Origin: Coriaria nepalensis
Lineage: Eukaryota > Streptophyta > Magnoliopsida > Cucurbitales > Coriariaceae
Reading direction: 5' to 3'
Assembly: GCA_027186245.1 (NCBI GenBank)
Contig: CP114492.1
Coordinates: forward strand, 5,530,501-5,594,500
DNA length: 64,000 nucleotides
Shown: positions 49,419-59,829 of the stretch, one piece after another
How positions within the stretch are numbered: position 1 is the first letter of the stretch
How the letters are laid out: every line of letters begins with the position of its first letter
The notes under the pieces: model-generated
What the model was told of the DNA's origin: nothing
Seen by the model: only the letters and a program-made list of their open reading frames with translations
The model's database searches: none
Translations under genes and position numbers: made by a program

Positions 49419-50102
49419 CCCTTAGATAGAGATGGTGATTCGTGCTGGCACGGCACGGCTTGCGTACGACACAGATTGTGTCATGCCGTGCCCGGCACAG
49501 ATTGGCCCATATTGTGTCATGCCTAACAATAAGGGCACGACATGATATAGACATAGTAATGGGCCATAAACATGTAGTGCTGACCCGTGGAATCGTGCCG
49601 ATCCATGAGCCCATTTTGGCCCATATGTCTTTTTTGGCCTATGGATCCGTTTTGACCCGTAGGCTCGAAGGGTTGATTTTAAAACAAAAATTAATTTTAA
49701 ATAAAATAAGAGTTTTAAAGTGATTAGTAAAATACTAATACTGTAATATATGTTTTGTATATTGTTAATCGTTCTAATAGTTATTATTTAGTAAATTAGA
49801 AGTTAGTATTAATAATTAAAATTATAAATAAACTATAATAAATATTATTTGGCCAAATAATATTTTGTATTAATCGAAAGGTTTTTAACATACAAAATAA
49901 TTTCAAGATAAAAAACTTTTAAGATTATGAGGCGCTTTTGGGCCCGAGCCCTGTGCCGTGCGGCCCAACATGCCAACACGGGAAATGCATGTTGTACTAT
50001 TCCAGCCCACGTGCCCGCATAATTGGGCATGGCACGGCCCAACACCCGTGCCGTGCTTGTGCTCATGCCAACCCGACCAATTTTCCCACCTCTACCCATT
50101 GA
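49419..50102. mobile_element. Non-autonomous hAT-type element (MITE), copy 2, with 8-bp TSD
   Basis: The element proper is 49427-50094 (668 bp), beginning TAGAGATGG and ending CCACCTCTA. It is flanked by CCCTTAGA (49419-49426) and CCCATTGA (50095-50102), matching at 6 of 8 bases. It shares with copy 1 (19528-20059) the G+C-rich ends with repeated GGCACGGC/GGCCCAT strings and the AT-rich centre (TTGTATATTGTTAATC, AATTAAAATTATAAATAAA). It is 136 bp longer than copy 1, with extra DNA in the right half. It is inserted in the copia element at 49060-53030. Confidence 0.8.
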
Positions 50103-50199
50103 TGTTTCATACATGAGCTTCTTGCTCAGAGCTTCATTAGAAGATCTACTAAATTCTTTTCTTATCTCACATAGTTTGGAGTTATCACTCCATCACTTA

Positions 50200-51580
50200 G
50201 CAATTTCCTTATAAATATTATGCCTCAATTTGATATATCTTCATTTCTCGTTATAGCTTTTATTTTAGGCTCTTCAGATAGCCACTTGGCTATCACATTT
50301 CATGAATATGAGAGATACCGGTTTCATCCATAAAAGATATCATACATGAGGTTTCTCAACCATTCTGCCTCTCCACTAGCTAACTTAAAAGCTACGAACT
50401 TGGACTCCATAGTGGATTCACATTACATGACTGTTTGCATGATTCCCATGATATAGCTTCTGCTCAATATAAACAGACAACCACTGATAAATGTATACTC
50501 ATTAAGTCCCAACACCTAGTTAGCATCACAATAGCCCTCAAGTACAATATGATTACATGTCTAATGCAAGCCATAACTCATAGTATCTTTGAGATACCTT
50601 AATACTCTAACTAAAGCTCATTGCTCATAGTTAGGATTCTAAGTATATCTACATAATCTTCCTATTGCATAAGCTATATCTCGTATGGTATAGTTCATAA
50701 GAAGACCCAATTACTCTAGGGTATACAATTTGAGGCACACTATCACCATCGTTCTTCCTCAAGAGTACACTACCATCAAACAAAGTGGATAAAGAACTAT
50801 TGTCATAATATCCAAACTTTTTTAGAATTTTCTCAACATGGTGAGAATTGGTCAAAGTGTTTCCCTCAGACTCTAGTAGCATTTTAATCTCAAGAATCCC
50901 TTTTATCTTTCTAAGTCTTTCATTTCAAACTTCGAAGCTAGAAATTTTTTAGTAGACTTAACTATGCCTAAATTAGTTCCTAAAATGAGAATGTTATCAA
51001 CATTTAGGTAAATAATAACACCATATAGGTAAACAATAACACCATATATTTTTTTTAATTTAAAATACATGTATCTAAGTCACTAATAAAAAAGCCATTT
51101 TTAACTATGACATTATCAATTTTTTCATGCAATTGTTTGGAAGCTTGCTTTATGCGACATAAGGATTTTACAAGTCTAAAAACTTTTTCCTCTTCACTTG
51201 AAAACAAACCCATTGGGTTGTGTCATGTAGATTTCCTTTTCCAAATATCCATTCGGAATTGTTGTTTTAGCATCCATTTGATGAATAACTAAAATATTAA
51301 TAGCAACTAAAGCTATCAATACTCTAATTATGGTTATTCTAGCAACGGGTGTATAGGTCGAAAACTAGTCTATATCTTTCTTTTGGATAAACCCTTAGCA
51401 ACTAATCTTGCTTTATATTTTTCCACAAAACCATCAATTTTCAATTTCTTTTTTAATATCCACTTACAATCTATGGGTTTGGATTTACAAGGCAAATCAA
51501 CAAATTCCAATGTATGATTTTCCATAATGGAGCGCAACTCATAATCAATGGATTCTCTCCAAAACATGGCGTAGGAAGAT
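50200..51580 (-). pseudogene. Copia RT and RNase H remnant (second copia element)
   Basis: The frame at 51370-51567 carries the start of the RT domain: WRESIDYELRSIMENHTLEF and CKWILKKKL, KYKARLVAKGL. The frame at 50649-50882 carries HHVEKILKKFGYYDNSSLST, the linker between RT and RNase H in copia elements. Stops and shifts separate them and the active-site loop is not intact. Confidence 0.75.
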
Positions 51581-51589
51581 TTACCTTAG

Positions 51590-53030
51590 GTAGACGTCCC
51601 AATATCCTCATATAGTTGAGGTTAGGAAAGTGACCCTTTCATAATTCATAAGGTGTCTTTTCATATTTCTTGTGGAGTATCCTGTTAATAATATAATAGC
51701 AAAAAAGAATAGCTTCCCTCACAAGCCAACAGGTGCACCAAATCCAATCAGCATCGAGTTCATCATTTCTTTCAATGTTTCATTCTTTCTTTGAGCTTCT
51801 CCAATAGACTCGGGTGAGTACGGAGCAATCACTTCATGGATACTTTCATTATATTAACAAACATTTTGAAAAGGGTTTGAGACATATTCACAACCTCTAT
51901 CAGTTCTAAGCCTTTTAATCTTCTTATCTAATTGGTTTTCAATTTCAATTTTATCTCTAATGAAAACCTTTCAGGCTTCATATTTTGATGTTAGTAAATA
52001 TACCTTAGTATCTCTACTATAATCATCTCGAAAAGTTATGTAATATTTATTACAACCTCTAGACATTGAGTTTCTTAGTTTCTTAAATCACCTATATGAC
52101 TATGTATAAGAGATAAAAGCTCAGATTATCTAACAATGTGTTTATGAGACTTGTTACTAAATTTTGATTCAAAACAAGTTTCACCCATATCAAATTTTTA
52201 ATTTTTAATCTTCTTTATTAGACCTAAATATCATTTTTTTTAATAAATCAAGTTTAGTATGACCTAATCTAGCACACCATAAAATAATAGAATCAATATA
52301 AGCAGAAGAAGTAATTTCATTAATTTTATGAGAAATAACATTAAAAAAAAACTATTCTTAGGGTATCAGTTTCTTCATAGAAACTAGGTTCCTCGAGCAT
52401 TTGTAAGATAAACTTTCTCCCCATTAACGGGCTCGTACATCACAAACAAGTTGTAGTTTTCATAAATGTGCTTGGTGGCCCAAGAATATACAGCCCATTC
52501 CAAAGGATTGTTGACCAGGTTCACTTTTGAAATAATAGCAATGATAGTGTAAGATTATAGAAAGTTATCCTAGTTCTTAGATTTCTCTTGATTACCCTTT
52601 TTGTATTTGCACAACATAATGAAAAGGCTGCCCATAGATGAAGTAGATTCCCTTCTTCTTCTGAATCCATTTCTTGTTGTCTGGCCCCTTATATTTTATA
52701 TTTCCAAATTTCTTCTTGGAACTAGATTCCACTAGGTTAGTCTTACCAATGTATTCGCTAGTCTTGGATTTTTCAGCATTCTCCCTAATAATAGCTCACA
52801 CCTTAATTTTAATATGAACAACTACATCATTTAAAGTTATTTCTTTCCTCTTAGATTTTAGAGATGCTTTATAAGCAGTTTATGAAGAAGGAAGTTTTTC
52901 AATTAAAGCGTCAGAAAATGCCGCATCAGGAAGATCAATACCCTCACTTGTCAATTCCTTAAGTATCTTTCGATGCTCATTCATTTGATCATAAACAATT
53001 ATATCATCATTCATTGCTCTTAGGGAAGTT
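51590..53030 (-). pseudogene. Copia gag, protease and integrase remnant (second copia element)
   Basis: Broken minus-strand frames give a gag C-terminal part with KEITLNDVVVHIKIK and KKKFGNIKYKGPDNKKW, a protease segment (NPLEWAVYSWATKHIYENYN, EKVYLTNA), and the integrase segment APYSPESIGEAQRKNETLKE followed by MMNSMLIGFGAPV. Stops occur in each part. The gag start is cut off at the junction near 53030. Confidence 0.65.
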
Positions 53031-53034
53031 GGTG

Positions 53035-54250
53035 CAATTGAAGCTCTAATGAACATTGCCAGAAGACATTAAGGAGAAGTATGGTAAGAATTTGAAGCTT
53101 GAAGAGCTTAAATCCTAAGTTCATAAGGGAAAAAGACAAGAATTTAGTGTTGAAAATTAATGCATTAAATTTCAAAGCCGAATATGTGTACTCGAAGATG
53201 AAAACCTGAGAAACAAGTTTATCTATGAAGCTCATAATACTCCATATATGATGCATCTTGATACTACGAAGATGTATATAGACTTGAAAAGTCTTTCTTA
53301 TGTGAAGAAATATATTGTTGACTATGTTGTGAGATGTTTGACATTTCAGCAAATTAAGGCTGAGCACTAAAGACTAGCAAGATTAATACAACCACTTGAA
53401 ATTCCTGAGTGGAAGTGGGAAAAAATAACTATGGACTTTCTGTCTGGTTTGTCTAAGTCGAATGAAGGACATGATGCTATATGGGTGATTGTTTACCGAC
53501 TTACTAAGTCTGCCCATTTTCTACCTATTCGCATTACATATATAGTAGATAAACTAGAAAAAATGTGTATCAAGGAGATTATGCGATTACATGGTATACC
53601 AAACTCGATAGTGTCTGATCGAGATGGACGTTTCTCAAGAAAGGTGAAAGAAGGTTTGGGCACCCAATTAAAGTTTAGTACTATTGCTAACCTACATAAT
53701 GATGGTCAAAGTGAGCGCACCATTTAAAATCTAGAAGATATGTTGAGATCTTGTATGATGGACTTTTAGGAATCATGCAATGAGAAGCTTTCACTGGTAG
53801 AATTTGCATACAATAACAGTTATCATGAATCCATTAAGAAGGCTCTCTATTAGGCATAGTGCATGATAGGAAAAGTCTATCACATATTCATTGGCATGAA
53901 GCTAGAGAGAAAAGTTCTTGGGTGCAAGAAAGGTAGATCAAACCTTTGAAGAAAGGCTATAACAAATCAAAGAAAGACTATAACGATCTTTGTCATTCAC
54001 CTACATTCACAATTTGTCATTTTTTTAACTTAAGTGTCAAAGATAAATGCTCACCTTTTACACTAAAAAACTCCACCTTCGGACATCGAAGAAAAACGTA
54101 AGAGAAAGGACAGAAGAGAGGGAAAGAGAAAGAGAGAAGGAGAGGAAGATAAAGTATATTTTTGTTTAAGTTAATGATATAAAAATTAGGGTGTTAGAAG
54201 TTGGAAAGCATAATTTTACTTAAATTAATAATATAAAAATCGGGGTGTCA
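53035..54250 (+). mobile_element. Ty3/gypsy fragment (same family as 21.5-26.2 kb)
   Basis: The fragment starts at the RNase H/integrase boundary (LPEDIKEKYGKNLKLEELKS, about 53045-53110) and carries integrase in the frame 53431-53727, with MDFLSGLSKSNEGHDAIWVI, YRLTKSAHFLPI and VSDRDGRFSRKVKEGLGTQL. DNA and protein are clearly related to 24890-25800. Its 3' side has two copies of an LTR-end-like string (about 54170-54190 and 54220-54245), the second ending GGGGTGTCACA. Gag, protease and RT are absent. In-frame stops make it inactive. Confidence 0.75.
53431..53727 (+). pseudogene. Gypsy integrase core fragment
   Basis: 98 aa of integrase core are open. The first catalytic aspartate should be the D of MDFLSGL and the second that of VSDRDG. 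The frame stops after DGQSERTI, before the third catalytic residue region is complete. Confidence 0.75.
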
Positions 54251-55185
54251 CATTATTTGGCCACAATTTTTAAAATACATTTTTATATTTTAAAATATAT
54301 TTTTTAATTTGAAAACTTAAAAATAATTATCAAACAAGTACAAAAATAACAAAACGTGAAAATAATTATCGAATTCGTACGCTCAAGTGAAATTATTTCC
54401 TAATGATTACCTATTTGAATTCTAAAAATTGAAATCTGTTGCCAAAGAGACTTGTGCAGAGTTCTGCCTTTTGGTTAAGGGAGAGCTAAGAGCACTAGTG
54501 AAACATTCATGCAGAAGAAAACCCTTGTATCTTTTGTGAACTGTGGTAGGAATCAGTGTATAGAAGCCTTAGTTTTTTATGATACATTTTTTGTTTATAG
54601 TTGTGATGATACTCAGAAAAAAAAAAAATAACCTTCCTTATCGTTGTGGGTTCATTGTCTTCAATGTGAGATGTCCTTCCTCATCCATTTTTATTTTTAA
54701 AATTTATTTATTTATTTATTTATTTATTTATTCTTCTTCTGACTAATTTTACAATTAAAAAAAATAAAAATAAAATCCTATGATCCGGACTTAGTACCAT
54801 CCCGATGGAAAAGTCGGGATCATAACCGATATTATCACGTGACATTTTTCCGACCCAATTAATTTTAGAAGTTTTAAGACATAAATTTAGTTATTAAAAA
54901 TTTTTGGGTAACAGTAAGAATACTAAATTTAGATAAAATTTAAAAAAAATTGAGAAAAAATCACCGTCCTTTTTATCTTAATTTTTTCTAAACCTAAATT
55001 TTCTTGCTATTTTCTAAAAGTTTTTAAGGGGCTGTTTATTTTTTACTCAATTAGAACGAAGACAAATGAAATACACAAATTATGACAATACCCACCATCG
55101 GTTGCCAGCTTTGCCCCACTCGAGACTTCAAACATCAAATCCCGTTTCAAATATTCCATCTACCAGACAAGATCTTGCACATCTT
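54251..55185. other. Intergenic DNA downstream of the response regulator
   Basis: No gene recognised. It contains an (ATTT)n microsatellite (about 54703-54735). The last 100 or so bases before 55185 should be the 3' untranslated region of the minus-strand response regulator, but no clear AATAAA was found on that strand. Confidence 0.5.
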
Positions 55186-56247
55186 CTATATCTTGCCAAC
55201 CAAATCTCCAAAAGTAGGCGATGATGGTCTTGACGAAGAAATGGACGGAGATGATGAAGCCAGATCGCAACCAGAATCTTCCCTGAACTTTCTCTTCGTT
55301 ATCTTCCTTTCCTCACCGTCTCCTACTTTAATCTCCCTCATCATATAATCCGTGAGCCTTCTCACATCTGATAACTGCACTGGCTTCACTATGAAATCTT
55401 CTGCTCCATTTTCTAAGCACCTGGAAAATTTAAAATTCTTCCATTGATCAGGATTAACATAACTAATAATAATTAAACAATTGATCGACGAAATTAGTTT
55501 TGAGTAATTTCAAGATGAAGAAAAATAAATACCTGCTTATTCTTGCTAATACGTTTTCTGAGGACATAATCACAACTGGAATTTCTCTGAAAGTCGATGA
55601 TTCCTGTTCATGAATAAAATCCAGAAAGTTATTAGATATATATATATATATATTTTATATATTTCACGATGAATTTTCCTTCTAATCTGATTGAAAAGGT
55701 TTTGAAAATTATAAACTGACCTTGATTTTCTTGAGCAATTCGTAGCCTGTCATTCCAGGCATACAGTAATCGGTTATGATCATATCGACCTTCATTTTCT
55801 GATCATGATCAAAAAGAGAGAAACTAAAATCGATGAGAAAATTTTCATTTTATTTTAATTTAGTTGATTGAGTAAACTTAGGTTTTAAACTCACATCAAA
55901 TCGAACAGAGGAGCTTCTCTGATCCCCGTCCAAGCCAAGGTATTGCAATGCTCTTCTTCCACTATCTACGGCGGTAACTGTCCATTCGCACAAAAATCGA
56001 TTCAATTTATCCGAGAAACAAACAGAAGAACGACACAAGAGAAAAACAAATCCGAAGCCAAATTACCTTTACAGGAAGAAATCTTGAGCAAGCGCTCGAT
56101 GCACTTTCGATCGACGAGACTATCATCAACAGCAAGAACATGAACTTGTTCAGAATCAGACGTCAGCAGCGGCGGGGGCAAGTGTTCGACGAAATCCTCA
56201 ATCTTCTCCGCCCTCCGTCGCCACGAACCGCCACCGTTCCTCGCCAT
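55186..56247 (-). CDS. Type-A response regulator (cytokinin signalling)
   Basis: Exons on the minus strand are 56247-56067, 55977-55895, 55798-55721, 55603-55533 and 55420-55186, all GT-AG and in frame, giving 215 aa. Type-A regulators receive phosphate from histidine phosphotransfer proteins and damp cytokinin signalling, in the nucleus and cytoplasm. The receiver domain spans about residues 35-160, with the acidic pair D41-D42 ([20 protein letters not shown]), phospho-acceptor D98 ([20 protein letters not shown]), a Ser at 128-129 (VVIMSSEN) and K150 ([10 protein letters not shown]). All key residues are present. The short Ser-rich tail ([14 protein letters not shown]) and the lack of a GARP/Myb DNA-binding domain make it type A. 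The N-terminus [12 protein letters not shown] is like the ARR3/ARR4 group, but I do not assign a symbol. The gene looks intact. Confidence 0.93.
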
Positions 56248-56320
56248 CGATCTTTCTCGAATTCAACAACCAGTAATAGTTTCTTTGGCCTCTCTAGAGT
56301 CAAGATCTCTATTTCTCTCC

Positions 56321-56329
56321 TTTATACGC
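56321..56329 (-). promoter_or_regulatory. Candidate TATA box of the response regulator
   Basis: On the minus strand GTATAAAG lies about 75-80 bases upstream of the start codon (56247), followed by a pyrimidine/purine-alternating leader. The spacing is plausible for a short 5' leader. Another TATATATA tract at about 56430-56445 is an alternative. Confidence 0.35.
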
Positions 56330-57430
56330 GGAAATGTAAGAACTTTCTCTCTCTAAATCGCTCTCTTATACATAATCGATCGCGTTTGGCCAAAATCAAA
56401 TTTCTCTCCAAGAAAATCTCTCCAAATCCGCTAATATATATATTTTTTCTTTACCCCCTTTTTGCTAGAAAGATACAAACGCTGATATTCTGAAATCCAC
56501 TTCGGTGCGAACGCGATCTTCCAGAATTTCAAATCCACGTGCTGGCCATATATATAATCGTCTCGAATTTTTTGCCAGAAGATACCGCGAGATTTTGGTC
56601 AAGAGGCGACAGCACGTGCCGGATTGTTGATTGGTTGAGCTCGAGTGGAGAGGATGTGCCCGTTGATTAGAAGTCAACTTTTGGCGGGATGGGGGGTGGA
56701 CCGCACCGTCAAAATCTGAAAGCGGAAGAAAAGACGAGTCCGTTGGAATGTGAAGAAGCGAGGGAATATTACAAATTTACGGCCTGTTGCCGGTAAGTCG
56801 ACATCTGAGTCTTCCAGTTTTAAAGTTTCGAATTTAAGTTTATTAAGATTTATAAAATTAATGTAAGAAAAAAAAAAAAAAAAAAGAGAAGAGTAAAAGA
56901 CCATGGGGGTATGGAATTTTGAGGTGGAATTAAATGCTTGATAAGCCGAAACGACAACTATGAGAGAGAGAGAGAGAGAGAGGGAGGGGAGGGGAGGGGG
57001 AAGGTTTGGGAGGACTATGGAAATCCTGATGTGGGGTCCGGTCCGTCTGCTTCCTCTTCTTCTTTTTCCGAAATCGTTTTGGATTCCTCTTCTTCTTTTT
57101 CCGAAATCGTTTTGGATTGTGGTTGCTAAAGAATTCAAATATATTAGGCACTATGATTCAGTAATTTCGCATATCATATCATCTCATCTCTGATATCTCT
57201 TTGTGATGTTCCCTATTGATTTCCTTCGCATAAACATCGCTTTATGCTGCAATAAATCGCCAATTTAACGGAACTTTAATATTAAACCGGGTTAACGATT
57301 GATTACCCTCTGCATATTCATAAAAAATATGGTAAGAGTTTTAAAATGTTAATCAAAACAATCCCTTATATTTTGTTAAAAAGTATTTAAGAATCCCACG
57401 TAGTTTATCAAAACTTATAGCATCCGCCGT
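56330..57430. other. Upstream region of the response regulator with simple repeats
   Basis: Contains a run of A (about 56869-56885), a (GA)n/GGGGA tract (about 56958-57000) and a perfect 33-bp tandem duplication (57051-57116). Frames reported across it are low-complexity reads of these repeats. No exon is supported. Confidence 0.5.
57051..57116. repeat. Perfect 33-bp tandem duplication
   Basis: The unit starting TTCCTCTTCTTCTTTTTCCG occurs at 57051-57083 and again at 57084-57116 without a mismatch, so it is recent or kept by slippage. It lies about 800 bp upstream of the response regulator start. Confidence 0.95.
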
Positions 57431-57439
57431 CTCTTTCTC

Positions 57440-58085
57440 CGATAGCATCCGCCGTTTTCTTCTCACTTTATTCATTGATTTGCTAAGGTTTTCTTTCACG
57501 TGATTTTCCTACGATGGCGTCTCCTAAAACTAAGGGTCAGAATGATACTCCAGGTAGTTCGACGCTCAATAAGGGTTTTGTTCATAGTTATGCAACTTGT
57601 TATCCTCGGCAGGTTTACCATCAGTAACGGTGGAAACAAGGCCATATGCCAAGGATCGTTTCCAGCGGTCTTCTTTTCTCCGTCCACTATAGCTCAATTT
57701 GAGGCCCTCTTTGAGAAGGTTGTAGTGTTGAAATTCAACAATTGTCGTCCTTCTCTAGAGGAGATTCAAGCTTGTCTCAAGACACAATGGAGCCTAGAAG
57801 GGAAGTTCATTATGGGGTTGATGGATTCCAGGTCTTGCTCATTGGTTTTATTCTTGAAAAGGCATGCTCATTTCGTTGACTAGGGAAACTTCATCAATTA
57901 AGGGTTTTTTCTACAAGGTTCATTATTGGAATAAGGCTTTTCACACTAAGCAAGTCTTCTGTGACACCGGTTTGGGTGCAGTTACCTAACCTTCCGATCA
58001 ATTTCTTTGTGCTCCCTCACCTGGTTTGGGTGCAGTTACCTAACCTTCCGATCAATTTCTTTGTGCTCCCTCACCTTTTTTTACG
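57440..58085 (+). pseudogene. LINE ORF1 (DUF4283-type) remnant
   Basis: A possible start at 57514 gives MASPKTKGQNDTPGSSTLNK. Another frame (57600-57883) gives FPAVFFSPSTIAQFEALFEK, VVVLKFNNCRPSLEEIQACL and KFIMGLMDSRSCSLVLFLKR, and a third ends PVWVQLPNLPINFFVLPH (57966 on). This succession (a conserved middle, an RHxLL-like strand, then VW-x-x-LP-x-LP) is that of the DUF4283 domain in plant LINE ORF1, an RNA-binding coat-like protein. Stops and frameshifts break it, and no reverse transcriptase part follows. Confidence 0.6.
57969..58076. repeat. Perfect 54-bp tandem duplication in the LINE remnant
   Basis: The unit beginning GGTTTGGGTGCAGTTACCTA spans 57969-58022 and is repeated exactly at 58023-58076. 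54 bases equal 18 codons, duplicating the VWVQLPNLPINFFVLPH segment in frame. Confidence 0.95.
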
Positions 58086-58111
58086 AAATCATGATAATTA
58101 ATAATAAAGAA

Positions 58112-58225
58112 GATTTGTATTTACTTATATCTCGAAATTATATTTATATATTATTAATCTTGAGATTATTAATAAAGGAAGAACTATTATTATAGTGCAT
58201 AGAACTTTCCAATTGATTGTTTGTA
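58112..58225 (+). repeat. 5' LTR remnant of the third copia element
   Basis: About 115 bases align with 61680-61795 of the 3' LTR, with shared strings ACTTATATCTCGAA/GCTTATATCTCGAA, GGAGAACTAT-type and ATAGTGCATA followed by TTTCCAATTGATTGTT. The remainder of this LTR is missing or too diverged. Confidence 0.65.
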
Positions 58226-58494
58226 AAGGAAAAAATATTTATTCCTTATTCAATATGATATATTGATCTTACATATTCAAAAATCATATTCTTTATCAAT
58301 TTTTTTAACTCCTTACAGATTTATTTAAATTGGACCGGTTTGAATTTTAATTCTTTTAACTAATTTGCACGCCCCTACTTTTGGTTATGTCACATGACAC
58401 AATAATTAAATAAGTCAAACAAAATACAAATCGCATTTAATTGTAATGCTTGTATTTACTGTTCAAAAAAAGATAATGTTATAATTGTCATACA

Positions 58495-59700
58495 TTGTTG
58501 CCTTCATTTGTTGGCCAAAACTTTTTAGGAACTCTAGATGAACAAGGATGGGTATGTAAAGCAAAAAAAAAGAAAAGAAAATTAATCGTGCGTAGAGGGA
58601 ATAAACCTATTATGTTAGAAACAAAAAGACATGGCTTATATTTCTATTTAAATATTATTTTGATGCTTATACTAATGTTGCTCTTGTATCAGAACCTGAT
58701 AAGATACATATATAGCACTTGAGGCTTAGCCATGTAAGCTATAAGGGCTTGTAACTCTTGTGCAAGTATGGTAAAGGATAAAATTACTACACTTGAATTA
58801 TGTGATAATTGTATTCTTGGTAAACAACATAGACTCAGTTTTGGTAAGAGCATGCATTTAGCTAAACATTGTTTAGACTATGTACATATTGATCTATGGG
58901 GGCCTGAAAAGGTTTCCTTTCATAATGGTAATAAGTATTTTCTGACTATAATAGATGACTTTAGCGAAAAAAACTTAAGTGTTCTTACTGAAATCAAAAG
59001 ATGAAACTTTTGAAAAATTTGTTGAATGGAAAACTTTGGTTGAAAAACAAATTGATAAAAGACTTAAAGCATTAAGAACTGATAATGACATAGAATTCTG
59101 TAATCATCAATTTAATAATTATTATTTTAATCATGGTATACTTAGGCATATAACTGTAGCATACACCCTATAACAAAATCGTGTAACATAACGCATGAAT
59201 AGAACTTTACTAGATAGTGTGAGATGCATGATGATCACATCAAGAATCTCAAAACCTTTTTGGGGTGAAACTGTCAAAACTTATGCATATTTGATTAACA
59301 GAACTCCATCTTCTGCCATTAATTTTAAATGTCATGAGCATGTTTGGTCTAGAAAATTGCCATCGTTAGAACATATTAGGGTGTTTGGTTGTGCAGCCTA
59401 TTCCCACAAATTTGATGACAAGTTGGATCCTAGGTCAACTAAATGTGTTTTCTTGGGATACCAAGAAGGGTCTAAAGATTATAGATTGTGGGATAGGGGA
59501 GCATCTGGTGTGAAAATAATTGTAAGTAGAAATGTAATATTTAATGAACTTGAATTCTCATGCATTTCCACTACTCCATCACATCATGATAATGTTTTTT
59601 TACTTGAGGGTCCTTCTTTTGAGGTGAAGAATGCAACCACTGATGGCTCTTCTGAGCAACAGTTGGAGGGCATTCCTCCTACCTTCAATTAACCAGATGA
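58495..59700 (+). pseudogene. Copia pre-integrase and integrase remnant (third element)
   Basis: Frames 58495-58722, 58768-59004, 58979-59173 and 59195-59692 give the pre-integrase segment (LGTLDEQGWVCKAK), the zinc-binding end (LCDNCILGKQHRLSFGKS), and the integrase core with HIDLWGPEKVSFHNGNKYFL (first catalytic D), LKALRTDNDIEFCNHQF (second D, with G replaced by D) and MNRTLLDSVRCMMITSRISK. The post-core segment HIRVFGCAAYSHKFDDKLDP, STKCVFLGYQEGSKDYRLWD follows. Stops or shifts lie at each frame change. Confidence 0.85.
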
Positions 59701-59829
59701 TGATGTGGACCCCATAACTGATGGTGAATCTAGGCCTAATCCTAGATATTCCTATGCAAATTTAATGTATGTTGCTTTAGTTGTAGGTATGGAAACAAAT
59801 GCATCTAAACTTGTAAATTATCAAGACGC

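Larger units (their letters stand above)
49060..53030 (-). mobile_element. Second Ty1/copia element, minus strand, truncated
   Basis: Minus-strand traces run in copia order: gag with DAAFSDALIEKLPSS (about 52900) and the zinc-knuckle/protease area with NPLEWAVYSWATKHIYENYN (about 52400-52540), integrase with HEVIAPYSPESIGEAQRKNE (about 51760-51840), RT with the frame 51567-51370 (LEFVDLPCKSKPIDCKWILK, KYKARLVAKG), and RNase H traces (50649-50882, 50100-50250). The 5' part of gag and the 5' LTR are missing, because the sequence passes into gypsy DNA at about 53030. A hAT-type MITE sits in its 3' part. All frames are broken. Confidence 0.7.

Noticed and set aside
49442..50114. Open frames on both strands with repeated RARHD/RAVP-like residues
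   Set aside because: They are readings of the G+C-rich ends of the hAT-type MITE. The same pattern appears in the other copy at 19386-19760.
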